Shown here piece after piece: positions 39,260-47,759 of a DNA stretch of 64,000 bases (its first letter is position 1; every line of letters begins with the position of its first letter). This stretch comes from Candidatus Villigracilaceae bacterium (GTDB lineage Bacteria; Chloroflexota; Anaerolineae; Anaerolineales; Villigracilaceae), in NCBI GenBank assembly GCA_026645935.1, contig JAPKMP010000014.1:36833-100832 (forward strand), written 5' to 3'. Both the position numbers and the translations under genes were made by a program. The notes under the pieces were generated by a model. It was not told where the DNA came from, made no database searches, and saw only the letters and a program-made list of their open reading frames with translations.

Positions 39260-39925
39260 TTAATCCTCCGCGGCTCTCGCCACTTCATCAGGTTCAAAAA
39301 CGACTTCTTCTTTTCCAGTCAGTTTCGCCTCGATCTTCGAGACGATCAATCTCAAATGCCCGTTGTGGGCGACATAATCCAGATCATCTGCGGGGACGGC
39401 GAGGATCGGGCAGAGGGTGAAGTTTTCGATCCAGCCTTCGTACAGGTCGTTCAGGTTTTGCAGGTAATCGGGGGAAATGGTTCGTTCGTAGTCGCGTCCG
39501 CGCTGGCTGATGCGTCGAAGGAGCGTGTCCACCGAGGCGCGCAGGTAAATGACCAGGTCCGGCGGGGGCAGGAATTGGACGGCAGTTTCGTACAAATCTC
39601 GATAGGTCTGGTAATCGCGTTCGGTGATGTTGCTTTGCAGGTAGAGGTTATGGGCGAAAATCTCCGCATCTTCGTATACACTGCGGTCCTGGATCACAGA
39701 GTTGGGATGCTGGGCAAGGCTGAAATGCGAACGCAGGCGGTGCGTGAGGAAGAAGACCTGCGAATGGAATGCCCAGGCGGACATGTCCTTGTAGAAATCG
39801 GCGAGATACGGATTTTGAGTCACCGGCTCATAGAACGGGTCCCAGCCCATCTGGTCGCACAGCATTTTGACGAGCGTGGATTTACCAACTCCGATGTTTC
39901 CTGCAATGGCTATAAATCGTTTCAT
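39260..39925 (-). CDS. deoxynucleoside kinase family protein
   Basis: This 221-residue protein is a second deoxynucleoside kinase: P-loop AGNIGVGKST, FFLTHRLRSHF, QDRSVYEDAEIF (DRS motif with catalytic Glu/Asp) and the arginine-rich lid RRISQRGRDYE. It is a more typical member than the 35960 copy and probably phosphorylates deoxyadenosine or deoxyguanosine. The short acidic tail (EEVVFEPDEVARAAED) is not part of the fold. GAGAG lies before the ATG. Confidence 0.9.
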   Translation of the reverse strand: MKRFIAIAGNIGVGKSTLVKMLCDQMGWDPFYEPVTQNPYLADFYKDMSAWAFHSQVFFLTHRLRSHFSLAQHPNSVIQDRSVYEDAEIFAHNLYLQSNITERDYQTYRDLYETAVQFLPPPDLVIYLRASVDTLLRRISQRGRDYERTISPDYLQNLNDLYEGWIENFTLCPILAVPADDLDYVAHNGHLRLIVSKIEAKLTGKEEVVFEPDEVARAAED

Positions 39926-40000
39926 GGCATTCTCTCAGGGGATTGTGGTTTGAATGTTCAAATCTTACCACCGGGTTGAATCCATGCGCGGTGTTTTAAG

Positions 40001-40030
40001 AAAACGGCGGACGATATCGTCCGCCGTTTT
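40001..40030 (-). terminator. perfect palindromic terminator
   Basis: AAAACGGCGGACGAT and its exact reverse complement lie back to back, ending in TTTT on either strand. It ends the DsbA-like gene on the minus strand. Confidence 0.8.
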
Positions 40031-40084
40031 CTGTCTCATGTTACAAGGAAGGCTCATATCAGTCCCCGCATGATTATGAATCTT

Positions 40085-40879
40085 TCAGGGAATTTCACCC
40101 GCCAGTTCCTGGTCGATGATCTGGGTGAACGACGAAAGCGGCTGGGCTCCGACGACCGCCAGCCCATTGATGAAGAAAGTCGGCGTGGATTGCACGCCCA
40201 GGTTGATCGCAAAATCCATGTCGTTCTGAATAAACTCGTCGTGTTTGCCGCTGTCGAGGCAGGCGGTGAATTCATCAATATCGAGGTTCAGGTCTGTGGC
40301 GTACTGGACGAAGGTATCCCTCGTGAGAATTTCACTGCTGAACAATTTTTCGTGATAATCCCAATAGGCGTCCTGATCGTTCGCGCAGAGAGAGGCAACC
40401 GCGGAGGGCATTGCATCGGGATGAATGGACGTCAATGGCAGGTTGCGGTACACGAAGCGGATCTGCCCGGGGTAGGAATCGAGCAACGCCCGGTAGGTCT
40501 CTTCATGGAAGCGGCGGCAATACGGGCATTGGAAGTCGCTGAATTCGACGATGGTGATGGGAGCATCGGCGGGACCGAGGCTGGGAAAACCCTCGGTGGG
40601 GATGTCGTAACGTGTATATTGAGGTTCTTCAACCGGCGCTTCAGCCACCGGACCTGTAGGTTGTTGGGCGACAACGGCTGTATCCCGCCCCCAAATGACG
40701 TACCCCAACAGGATGCCGACGGCAAACGCCAGTACGACAAGCACGGAATAGAAGTGACTTCGCTTGAACGTGACGAACTCCTCGGGGTTCGACCCGGCGT
40801 CTGCGGAGACATCCTCGATGACGGGCTCGTACACGGCCGGCGCGGTTTTTTTGGATCTTGTGGTTTTTGAAGTGGTCAT
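40085..40879 (-). CDS. DsbA-family thioredoxin-like membrane protein
   Basis: The start at 40879 (MTTSKTTRSKKTAP) gives about 264 residues with one membrane helix (about 50-70). A DsbA-like domain follows, with the redox motif FSDFQCPYCRRFHEE (CPYC). The fold continues through GQIRFVYRNLPLTSIHPDA and INLGVQSTPTFFINGLAVVGA, where the cis-proline precedes TFF. It should form or reshuffle disulfides outside the membrane. TATAAT lies nine bases before the ATG and no ribosome site is visible, so the mRNA is probably leaderless. It opens a block of envelope redox genes. Confidence 0.88.
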   Translation of the reverse strand: MTTSKTTRSKKTAPAVYEPVIEDVSADAGSNPEEFVTFKRSHFYSVLVVLAFAVGILLGYVIWGRDTAVVAQQPTGPVAEAPVEEPQYTRYDIPTEGFPSLGPADAPITIVEFSDFQCPYCRRFHEETYRALLDSYPGQIRFVYRNLPLTSIHPDAMPSAVASLCANDQDAYWDYHEKLFSSEILTRDTFVQYATDLNLDIDEFTACLDSGKHDEFIQNDMDFAINLGVQSTPTFFINGLAVVGAQPLSSFTQIIDQELAGEIP

Positions 40880-40989
40880 AATGGACGGATTATAGCCTTG
40901 CATGTTGGATTTGGGCAAAGGGACTTAAATTATTTTCACCTGCACCGTTTTGATGAAACCTGCGTATATCGGGCATGGAGGTCCTTCTC

Positions 40990-41214
40990 ATGACAGCTCA
41001 AAAACATTCCATTCCCTGGTATCTGTGGCCCTTTGCAGCGATCTGGAAATTGCTCGCAGTCATTGTGGAGATGACAGGACGCTTCGTGGCGATGGTGCTT
41101 GGCTTTGTGCTGATCCTCGCGGGAGTCCTCGTCAGCCTGACCATTGTCGGCGCGATCGTGGGCGTTCCGCTGGCGATCATCGGCCTTTTGCTCTTCCTGC
41201 GCGGGATGTTTTAG
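40990..41214 (+). CDS. small two-helix membrane protein
   Basis: The start at 40990 (MTAQKHSIPWYLW) is fixed by GGAGG at 40977-40981 and gives 74 residues. Two hydrophobic stretches (about 14-35 and 38-68, rich in Val, Leu, Ile, Gly) cover almost the whole protein. No polar motif suggests a function. It stands alone between two minus-strand redox genes. Confidence 0.65.
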   Translation: MTAQKHSIPWYLWPFAAIWKLLAVIVEMTGRFVAMVLGFVLILAGVLVSLTIVGAIVGVPLAIIGLLLFLRGMF

Positions 41215-41276
41215 ATATCTGCGCGGGGTGCGTTCTCCAACGCACCTATCGGCGCAAGAGAGCGCCAATTATGCAT

Positions 41277-41957
41277 CTAAGTCGCGTCTGGCTTCGGTTG
41301 TGGATTCCGCTTGAAGCGCAGACTCAGGTTCCCGGTCCGGGTTGAGGCGATGAATCGTTTAACGGCGGGAATCCGAAGGATGAGGAAAATCGCGAGGACG
41401 AGTGCATAGATCAACGGGCGGATGATATCCCCCGAGAGAGCGAAGAAATCGCCCTTTTTGCTCCACGCAAAGTGAAGCACGGCAAGCGGACCGATGAGAT
41501 ATACCATTTGATGAAGGCGTTTCCAGTTCCTGCCAAGACGGACTTTCCAGATGTCGAATGAAGTAATGCCCAGCGGAATAAGCATGAGGAAGGCGGTTGC
41601 GCCGACGAGGATGTAAGGCTTTTCGGTAATGGTGCGGAAGATCAAACTCCACGCAAGACCGTAATCCAGGTTGACGAAGATCAGGACGTGGATTGTCGCA
41701 TACATCAAGGCATATAGACCGAGCGTGCGGCGGCGTTTAAGAAGTTCGGGAAATTTGATCAGCATGTTCAGCGGCGAACAAAGCATGGACATCACCAACA
41801 ACGTAATGGCGTGACGACCCGTGCGTTGCTCGAGTTCCTGGATCGGGTTGATGGAAAACGTGCCGGACAGCAATTCGACGGCGATCCACGCGAGGGCGGA
41901 CCAGGCATAGACATGAATGGCAATTTGTAGCGGGGTATAACGATTAAGAATTTTCAT
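41277..41957 (-). CDS. msrQ: MsrQ heme-binding membrane subunit of methionine sulfoxide reductase
   Basis: The 226-residue protein has six predicted membrane helices and the ferric-reductase-like fold of MsrQ (YedZ). Histidines for heme appear in helix positions such as MYATIHVLIFVNLD, RLHQMVYLIGPLAVLHFAW. MsrQ carries electrons from quinones to MsrP, which reduces methionine sulfoxide in envelope proteins. The gene directly follows msrP on this strand, the usual partner, with a hairpin in the 51-bp gap. Confidence 0.9.
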   Translation of the reverse strand: MKILNRYTPLQIAIHVYAWSALAWIAVELLSGTFSINPIQELEQRTGRHAITLLVMSMLCSPLNMLIKFPELLKRRRTLGLYALMYATIHVLIFVNLDYGLAWSLIFRTITEKPYILVGATAFLMLIPLGITSFDIWKVRLGRNWKRLHQMVYLIGPLAVLHFAWSKKGDFFALSGDIIRPLIYALVLAIFLILRIPAVKRFIASTRTGNLSLRFKRNPQPKPDAT

Positions 41958-41968
41958 GGTTTCAACAT

Positions 41969-41997
41969 ACTTCGGAAGTCTTCATGACTTCCGAAGT
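41969..41997. repeat. hairpin repeat (ACTTCGGAAGTC type)
   Basis: ACTTCGGAAGTC and GACTTCCGAAGT pair across TTCAT in the gap between msrP and msrQ. A close relative lies at 54450-54480, so this is a repeated element and not specific to the msr genes. It may lower msrQ expression. Confidence 0.6.
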
Positions 41998-42008
41998 CTT
42001 ATTTTGAT

Positions 42009-42962
42009 TTAGTAATGCAAACTCAAATCCATATCGGCATACAAGTCAGCGACTTGTTCGCCGTAGCCATTGAACATGAGTGTTTCGCGGCGGGTGAGTT
42101 CTCCGATGCGTCGTTCCGAGGCTTGCGACCAGCGCGGATGGTCGACATTCGGGTTGACGTTTGCGTAGAAGCCGTATTCGTTCGGAGCGACTGTGCTCCA
42201 CAGCGTTTCGGGTCGTTTATCGGTCAATTCGATCTTGACAATGGATTTGATGGATTTGAAGCCGTACTTCCACGGCACGACCAGGCGGATGGGCGCGCCG
42301 TTTTGGCTGGGCATCATTTCGCCGTACAAGCCGGTGGCGAGAATGGCGAGGTCGTTCATGGCTTCGTCGAGGCGCAGCCCTTCTTGGTAGGGCCAGGGAT
42401 AGAAGGCGCTTCCCTGTCCCTTCATCTCTTCGGGACGGTAGACGGTTTCAAAGCGGACGTATTGCGCGTCGGATGTCGGCTCGACTTGTTTCAAAAGACT
42501 TGCAAGAGGGAACCCATTCCAGGGGATGACCATGCTCCATGCCTCCACACAGCGAAGACGGTAAATACGGTCTACCTGAGGGAACATTGTCAGCAGGTCT
42601 TCAATGCCAAACGTCTTCGGCTTGCCGACCATGCCGGTTACTTCCAGCGTCCAGGGGGATGTTGTGAAATTTTTAGAGAGCGGAGCGACAGCTTCCTTGT
42701 TGGTGCTGAACTCGTAATAGTTGTTGTATTTTGTTATTTCATCGAATGTGTTGGCAGGATCGCCCAACTCGTCGGTCAGGACGGGGAGGTTCTGCGCAGG
42801 CGCCGGGGATGTTCCCTCCGCTTCTGCCGGCGCGCAGGCGGCAAGTGCGGCGCTTCCCGCGAGGATTCCGGCGGCTTTGATAAAGTCGCGCCGGGAGAGG
42901 TAAACATCCTTGGGGGTGATCTCGGATGGACGAACAGGCATAGATTTTAAAGGATGGGTCAT
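42009..42962 (-). CDS. msrP: MsrP molybdopterin methionine sulfoxide reductase
   Basis: The 317-residue protein has a Tat signal (YLSRRDFIKAAG) that also contains a lipobox (ALAAC), so it may be a Tat lipoprotein. The sulfite-oxidase-type molybdopterin domain shows EFSTNKEAVAPLSKNF, LRCVEAWSMVIPWNGFPL (molybdenum-ligand Cys), and VRFETVYRPEEMKGQ. It reduces methionine sulfoxide in exported proteins using electrons from MsrQ. Neighbouring thioredoxin-like genes and a two-component system suggest an oxidative-stress unit. Confidence 0.93.
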   Translation of the reverse strand: MTHPLKSMPVRPSEITPKDVYLSRRDFIKAAGILAGSAALAACAPAEAEGTSPAPAQNLPVLTDELGDPANTFDEITKYNNYYEFSTNKEAVAPLSKNFTTSPWTLEVTGMVGKPKTFGIEDLLTMFPQVDRIYRLRCVEAWSMVIPWNGFPLASLLKQVEPTSDAQYVRFETVYRPEEMKGQGSAFYPWPYQEGLRLDEAMNDLAILATGLYGEMMPSQNGAPIRLVVPWKYGFKSIKSIVKIELTDKRPETLWSTVAPNEYGFYANVNPNVDHPRWSQASERRIGELTRRETLMFNGYGEQVADLYADMDLSLHY

Positions 42963-42977
42963 CAGGGTCTCTCCTTG

Positions 42978-43538
42978 TTATTGGACGGGGTATGGTTCCG
43001 CGAGCAATAATTGAATGGCGGCTTCGGTTTCCTTATATCTGCCTTCGCCGATGTGAACATAACGAATATGTCCTTGTTTGTCAATCAGGTACAGGGTGGG
43101 CCAGTAGCGATTATCGTAGGCGCGCCAGGTCATGCCGTCGTTGTCCTGCGCCACGGCGTATTCGATTCCGTTTTCGAGAACGGCGGTTTGCAGGTTGTCG
43201 AGATTTTCCTCGAAGGAAAATTCGGGATAATGATTGCCGATGATCACGAGTCCTTCGCCGGAATATTTGGAATGCCAATCCTTGAGCGAGGGCATCACGT
43301 TCTGGCAGTTATAACAGCCAAACGTCCACATTTCGAGCGCGACCACTTTTCCGCGTAAGTCGGCGAGGCGTAGGGGCAAATCCACGTTCAGCCAGATGTC
43401 GTTGGATAGTTCGGGAGCAAGCCCGAGGTCCGGCAGTGAGGCGGCGTATTGTGGAATATCAGCCTCCAATGGTTGTGACTCCGCTGGAGTCGAACACGCG
43501 GTCAGCACGAACAGCAGTCCAAAGAATAATCGGTTCAC
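42978..43538 (-). CDS. thioredoxin-like (TlpA/ResA-type) lipoprotein
   Basis: The 186-residue protein has a lipoprotein signal (LLFVLTACST) and a thioredoxin fold of the TlpA/AhpC class. The redox motif is ALEMWTFGCYNCQNVMPSLK (CYNC), followed by GLVIIGNHYPEF and YWPTLYLIDKQGHIRYVHIGEG with the cis-proline. It is anchored outside and could reduce disulfides of MsrP partners or cytochromes. Its stop lies 15 bp before msrP, so both are in one operon. Confidence 0.88.
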   Translation of the reverse strand: MNRLFFGLLFVLTACSTPAESQPLEADIPQYAASLPDLGLAPELSNDIWLNVDLPLRLADLRGKVVALEMWTFGCYNCQNVMPSLKDWHSKYSGEGLVIIGNHYPEFSFEENLDNLQTAVLENGIEYAVAQDNDGMTWRAYDNRYWPTLYLIDKQGHIRYVHIGEGRYKETEAAIQLLLAEPYPVQ

Positions 43539-43610
43539 CTTTCACCTCAATGATGAGGTCATTGTAAGGAACCTTCCTTACGAAAGGCTTACGCAATTCT
43601 GAGAGTTTTA

Positions 43611-44831
43611 TTAGGGGATATGAAACGTGAATCGGCTGCCTTGACCGGCTTGGCTTTCAACATGAATATCACCGCCGTGTGCCTGCACGATTCCGCGCGA
43701 GATGGCGAGGCCCAACCCCGCTCCGCCCGTGGCGCGGCTGCGTGATTTTTCCCCGCGATAGAAACCGTCAAAAATATGCGGAAGGTCTTCCGGGCGGATG
43801 CCTTCGCCTGAATCCGCGACGCTCACTTCCACGCCGCGGTTGGTTCGGCGCGCTGTGACTTTTATCTCTCCGTCAGTGGGTGTGTGACGGATGGCATTGC
43901 CAATGAGATTATTCAGCACACGCCCGATGCGGCGTGTATCCATATCCACTGGGTCAACTTGCGGGTCAACACTTCCCGCCAGTTTGATGCTTTGTCGCGC
44001 CGCGAGTTCTGCAAAAGATTCGAGCGTGTCGGAGACCAGGTCAGCCAGCGATGAATTCGCGCGTTCGAGTTGGAATCCGCCTGCGTTCAATTGCGCCATT
44101 TGGAAGAGGTCGTCGATCAACGCCGACAGTGAGCGCACGTCGCGCTGTGCCGTGTTGAGATACCGCTTGATCGTTTCTTGATCTTCCACCACACCGTCTT
44201 CCAACGCTTCGAGAATCGCGCGGATGGACGCGAGCGGGGTTTGCAAATCATGCCCGACCCAGGCGAGCAACTCGGAGCGCATCTTTTCCATTTCACGTTG
44301 TTTGGCGTCTGCAACTTCGAGTTGTTCCGCCATCTGATTGAAGGTTTTCGCGAGCATGGCAACTTCATCCCGTCCTAGCACAGGGACGCGGGTCTTCAGG
44401 TTGCCTTCCGCCAATTTCTCCGCCGCGCCTTTCAGTTGATTGACACGGTCTGTAATAGTGGACGAAAGAAAATATCCCAGCGCCATTGCCATCCCGCCTG
44501 CAAAGACGAGCAGCACGATTGCAAGCAGCAAATCGTGCTGGCTGGCGAACATCATCTGCGCCGAGAACCAGACGTTGAAAAAGGTCAGCAAACTCGAAAG
44601 CGCGTACACGCTCAACAACGACCAACGCAATGCGGGCGAAAGAGTCAACCAACCGAGGCGATAGGCGGCATATCCAGCCAATGCTGAAACCAGTGACGTG
44701 ATGCCGAGGAAAAGCGCCATCAAGCCGAGTTCGTACATCGGCGGCGCCATCATCATGTTAAAGATGGCTAGTGAAACGACGAATATCAGCAGGACGCCGA
44801 TAATGAAGCGAAAAATGGCAGATGATCTCAT
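43611..44831 (-). CDS. sensor histidine kinase with HAMP domain
   Basis: The 406-residue protein starts with four hydrophobic helices (about 5-125) with little outside loop. A HAMP region follows (about 125-178, EKLAEGNLKTRVPVLGRDEVAMLAKTFN). The HisKA box is LAWVGHDLQTPLASI, with the phosphorylated His, and the ATPase domain has NLIGNAIRHTP, VADSGEGI and GGAGLGLAIS. Few outside residues suggest it senses the membrane or an intramembrane signal. It overlaps the response regulator stop by four bases. Confidence 0.93.
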   Translation of the reverse strand: MRSSAIFRFIIGVLLIFVVSLAIFNMMMAPPMYELGLMALFLGITSLVSALAGYAAYRLGWLTLSPALRWSLLSVYALSSLLTFFNVWFSAQMMFASQHDLLLAIVLLVFAGGMAMALGYFLSSTITDRVNQLKGAAEKLAEGNLKTRVPVLGRDEVAMLAKTFNQMAEQLEVADAKQREMEKMRSELLAWVGHDLQTPLASIRAILEALEDGVVEDQETIKRYLNTAQRDVRSLSALIDDLFQMAQLNAGGFQLERANSSLADLVSDTLESFAELAARQSIKLAGSVDPQVDPVDMDTRRIGRVLNNLIGNAIRHTPTDGEIKVTARRTNRGVEVSVADSGEGIRPEDLPHIFDGFYRGEKSRSRATGGAGLGLAISRGIVQAHGGDIHVESQAGQGSRFTFHIP

Positions 44832-45520
44832 GACTCGAATTTATATCCCACGCCCCATACCGTCAGCAGGCGCGACGGCGACGATGGGTCGCTTTCTATT
44901 TTTTCGCGCAGACGGCGCACGTGAACCGTCACTGTGCCGGGGTCGATGTATTCCGCACCGCCCCACACACGCTCCAGCAATTGCTCGCGCGTGAAGACCT
45001 GCTTCGGATGACGCGCCAGAAGATACAACAGATCGAATTCTTTCGCGGTCAATTCGATGGGCGACTCGTGCAACGTCACCGTGCGGGTGACCGGGCTGAT
45101 GTGAATATCTTGAAAGGATAGATCGCGCTCAGGCTCCGCTCCGGCTTGTTCCCGTCCAGTGCGCCTTAGCACCGCCCGAACACGGCTGACCAATTCCTGC
45201 GGGCTGAACGGCTTGACCACGTAATCGTCCGCGCCCATTTCGAGACCGGCAATGCGGTCAATTTCCTCGCGCCGCGCCGTCACCATGATGATGGGCACAT
45301 TGGAACGGTCACGCAGCCAACGGGTCAGGGAGAGACCGTCAACTTCTGGGAGCATCAGATCCAAAATGACAAATTCCGGAATTTGTTTTTCCAGAATCGT
45401 CATCGCCTGTTTTCCGTCCGCCGCGATCTGCACCTGGTACCCGGCGCGTTTTAAGTAGAGGCTGACCACTTCCGCGAGGCTGGGTTCATCCTCCACAACG
45501 AGGACGCGCGTTTCATTCAT
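44828..45520 (-). CDS. OmpR-family response regulator
   Basis: The 230-residue protein (MNETRVLVVEDE, start 45520) has a receiver domain with VVEDEP acidic pair, phosphorylated Asp in FVILDLMLPEVDG, VTAR, and VVKPFSPQEL. A winged-helix DNA-binding domain (about 135-230, ELTAKEFDLLYLLARH, WGGAEYIDPGTVTVHVRRLREKI) follows. TATGAT lies seven bases before the ATG with no ribosome site; an ATG at 45532 would fall inside that box. Divergent from the methionine-rich lipoprotein gene, it probably controls the redox block on both sides. Confidence 0.93.
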   Translation of the reverse strand: MNETRVLVVEDEPSLAEVVSLYLKRAGYQVQIAADGKQAMTILEKQIPEFVILDLMLPEVDGLSLTRWLRDRSNVPIIMVTARREEIDRIAGLEMGADDYVVKPFSPQELVSRVRAVLRRTGREQAGAEPERDLSFQDIHISPVTRTVTLHESPIELTAKEFDLLYLLARHPKQVFTREQLLERVWGGAEYIDPGTVTVHVRRLREKIESDPSSPSRLLTVWGVGYKFES

Positions 45521-45672
45521 GCGCGAAATCATACTTGATTCTCAGCCGAAAGTCATTACGAAAAATTACCTTTCCGGGGCGAATTCATACTTTCGTAATG
45601 AATCGACAGGCAATTCGTAAGATGATTCCCCTATCATATGGTTTCAAGAAAATTCAAGGAGACCCATTGATC

Positions 45673-46335
45673 ATGAAACTACGTACCACCTTTTTCAGCC
45701 TCGTCTCGCTGACCGCATTCCTCGTCACTGCCTGTGGCGCGCCAGCCGAGGATGCGATGATGGACAAGCCGACGGAAGAAGCCATGCACGATACGATGAT
45801 GACCGAAGAAGCGATGGACGAGAGCATGGCAACCGAAGAAGCCATGATGGAAGATAATCCCGCCGCGGACGTCATGATGGATAGCCCGTCATGGTTCAGC
45901 GTTGCGTTGACGAACGTCCGCACCGGCGAGGCTTTCACCGTTCAGGATCTCAAAGGTAAGGTCATTTTGGTGGAGACGATGGCGGTTTGGTGCTCGAAAT
46001 GCCTGCGCCAGCAGGGACAGGTAAAGGAATTGCACGGTCTGCTCGGCGAGCGCGATGATTTCGTCAGCATCGGGTTGGATATCGACCCGAACGAAGACGC
46101 CTCCAAACTCAAGGATTTTGTGGATGCCCAAGGCTTTGACTGGTTATATGCCGTCTCGCCTGCGGAAGTTTCACGCGATCTCTCTTCCCTCTACGGTGAC
46201 CAGTTCCTTAACCCGCCGTCCACGCCGATGCTTGCCATCGACCGGCACGGCGTCGTCCACCCGCTGCCGTTCGGCATCAAAAGTGCGGAAGACTTGTTGA
46301 ATTTCATCCAGCCCTTGCTCGACGAGAACATGTAA
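45673..46335 (+). CDS. methionine-rich lipoprotein with thioredoxin-like domain
   Basis: The start at 45673 (MKLRTTFFSL) follows AAGGAG and gives 220 residues. The lipobox is LVTAC (C21). Residues 22-70 are acidic and methionine-rich: 11 Met in about 42 residues, built on repeats of TEEAM and MM pairs. A thioredoxin domain follows with VETMAVWCSKCLRQQ (C107, C110) and NPPSTPMLAIDRHG. The Met-rich arm could be a scavenger of oxidants that MsrP repairs, or it could bind copper. It precedes ccdA. Confidence 0.87.
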   Translation: MKLRTTFFSLVSLTAFLVTACGAPAEDAMMDKPTEEAMHDTMMTEEAMDESMATEEAMMEDNPAADVMMDSPSWFSVALTNVRTGEAFTVQDLKGKVILVETMAVWCSKCLRQQGQVKELHGLLGERDDFVSIGLDIDPNEDASKLKDFVDAQGFDWLYAVSPAEVSRDLSSLYGDQFLNPPSTPMLAIDRHGVVHPLPFGIKSAEDLLNFIQPLLDENM

Positions 46336-46341
46336 ATATTT

Positions 46342-46388
46342 GCCCTCACCCTAACCCTCTCCCTTTGGGAGAGGGTTAGGGTGAGGGC
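46342..46388. repeat. perfect 22-bp inverted repeat
   Basis: GCCCTCACCCTAACCCTCTC with CC and its exact reverse complement are separated by three bases. It lies between the Met-rich lipoprotein and ccdA genes. No T-run follows. The sequence resembles widespread dispersed palindromes and could cut expression of ccdA. Confidence 0.85.
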
Positions 46389-46400
46389 AACTTTAACCTT

Positions 46401-47069
46401 ATGGAAACCATCCTCACCTCCCTTTCGCTCGGCTTGCTTGCCACCACCAGCCCGTGTGTGCTGCCGTTGTATCCCGGCTTCCTCGCCTACCTCAGCGGCG
46501 GACAGGAAAAACTGCAAAACAAGTCCGCCCGCTATTTGCTCGGCTTCTTTGTGCTGGCTGGCGTGCTGACGATGATGCTCGCGCTCGGAGCCGTCATTGC
46601 CTTGCTGTCCATTTCAATCGGGCATGCGTTGGCATTTGTCATCCCCGTCGCCGACCTCATCATCATTTTATTTGGCGTGCTGCTTCTGCTCAACATCAAC
46701 CCCTTCAAGAAACTTCCCCAAATCCAGACGCCGCTTCTTTCACATCCCTTCGCAAACGCGTTCATTTATGGCTTGTTATACGGACCCATCGCGTTGCCGT
46801 GTTCCGGTCCTTTGGTTGTGAGCATCTTTGCATTGTCGCTCACTGTCGTCGATGCGCTCGGCAAATTGAATGTCTTCCTCTGGTTCGGTCTGGGATTCGG
46901 AATTCCGCTTCTGCTGTTATCGTTCCTCTCCGGCGTTGCCCAACGCTGGATCACGCGCCAGTTCGCTTTGCGGGCGCGTTTGATTAACGTCATCAGCGGC
47001 TTGCTTTTATTGGGAGTTGGTACTTACGATTTCTACATCAATTGGGAGTTAATTCAATACTATTTCTAA
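46401..47069 (+). CDS. ccdA: CcdA/DsbD-like transmembrane thiol transporter
   Basis: The 222-residue protein has six hydrophobic helices and the two Cys-Pro motifs of CcdA: TTSPCVLPLYPGFLAYLSGG in the first helix and GPIALPCSGPLVVS in the fourth. CcdA moves electrons from cytoplasmic thioredoxin across the membrane to outside thioredoxin-like proteins. The likely acceptors are the lipoproteins encoded at 45673 and 42978. The gene overlaps the convergent peptidase gene by four bases. Confidence 0.93.
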   Translation: METILTSLSLGLLATTSPCVLPLYPGFLAYLSGGQEKLQNKSARYLLGFFVLAGVLTMMLALGAVIALLSISIGHALAFVIPVADLIIILFGVLLLLNINPFKKLPQIQTPLLSHPFANAFIYGLLYGPIALPCSGPLVVSIFALSLTVVDALGKLNVFLWFGLGFGIPLLLLSFLSGVAQRWITRQFALRARLINVISGLLLLGVGTYDFYINWELIQYYF

Positions 47070-47749
47070 GGTGAGAATGTTTCGCCTCTCCCATAGCCGA
47101 CAGTTGAACCGCTTCGGTAAAGCGTCACCTCCCCGCCGCCGTAAACTTGCCATTTGCCGCTCGCGTCATTCACCATGCCTGTCGCTTCGTCAATGCCGAG
47201 GAGGACGGCTTCGGGCAGCATTTGTCTCAGTTGGTTTGCCCACGCCTTACCGAATTGATTGTGATGCGGCAGGACGCAGGCATTGGGAAGCAGGTTCAAG
47301 CCGCGCAATAATTTCTTTTCATACGGGTCGTAATAATGCTCGCACAGCACCATCGCCCCGGCGCTGCTCCCGGCAATGACCGCCCCGTTTTGATACGCTT
47401 CCATTGCGGCGTTCCAGCATAGACTGCCTTTCAACGTTTCGCCCAAATGACGGGGAAAACCTCCCAGCAAATAAACCAGTTTCGAGGTCCGAATGGAAGC
47501 GGCAAGTTTGGGGTCATTTGCGGAGTTCGAGTCGATCACGTTAACAGTGAAAACATTCTTCGCCCCCAAACTTTGAAACCAACGCGCCCCATTGCTTCCC
47601 GCGCGTTTGTGATTATTATCCGGCGCGGCGGCGGTTGGGAGGATGGCGATCGGCGCATCGAAGCCGCCAGCCAGATCGATGCCGCGCAAGTCCGGTTCGG
47701 ACATGCGTCCGCCAAATTCAGCGCCGCCTTCGAGGATGAGCCAACCCAT
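47066..47749 (-). CDS. peptidase S51/cyanophycinase-like protein
   Basis: The 227-residue protein has the class-I-amidotransferase-like fold of S51 peptidases. The nucleophile serine is in AGSSAGAMVLCEHYYDP, preceded by VYLLGGFPRHLGETLKGS. The C-terminal part has LLPNACVLPHHNQFGKAWANQL with a conserved His. Cyanophycinase releases Asp-Arg dipeptides; other S51 members cut Asp-X dipeptides. Which substrate applies here cannot be told. No cyanophycin synthetase lies nearby. Confidence 0.83.
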   Translation of the reverse strand: MGWLILEGGAEFGGRMSEPDLRGIDLAGGFDAPIAILPTAAAPDNNHKRAGSNGARWFQSLGAKNVFTVNVIDSNSANDPKLAASIRTSKLVYLLGGFPRHLGETLKGSLCWNAAMEAYQNGAVIAGSSAGAMVLCEHYYDPYEKKLLRGLNLLPNACVLPHHNQFGKAWANQLRQMLPEAVLLGIDEATGMVNDASGKWQVYGGGEVTLYRSGSTVGYGRGETFSP

Positions 47750-47759
47750 GAGTCCGAGC

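Noticed and set aside
46342..46388. CRISPR-like repeat in the GCCCTCACCC palindrome
   Set aside because: It is a single palindrome without spacers or further copies in tandem.
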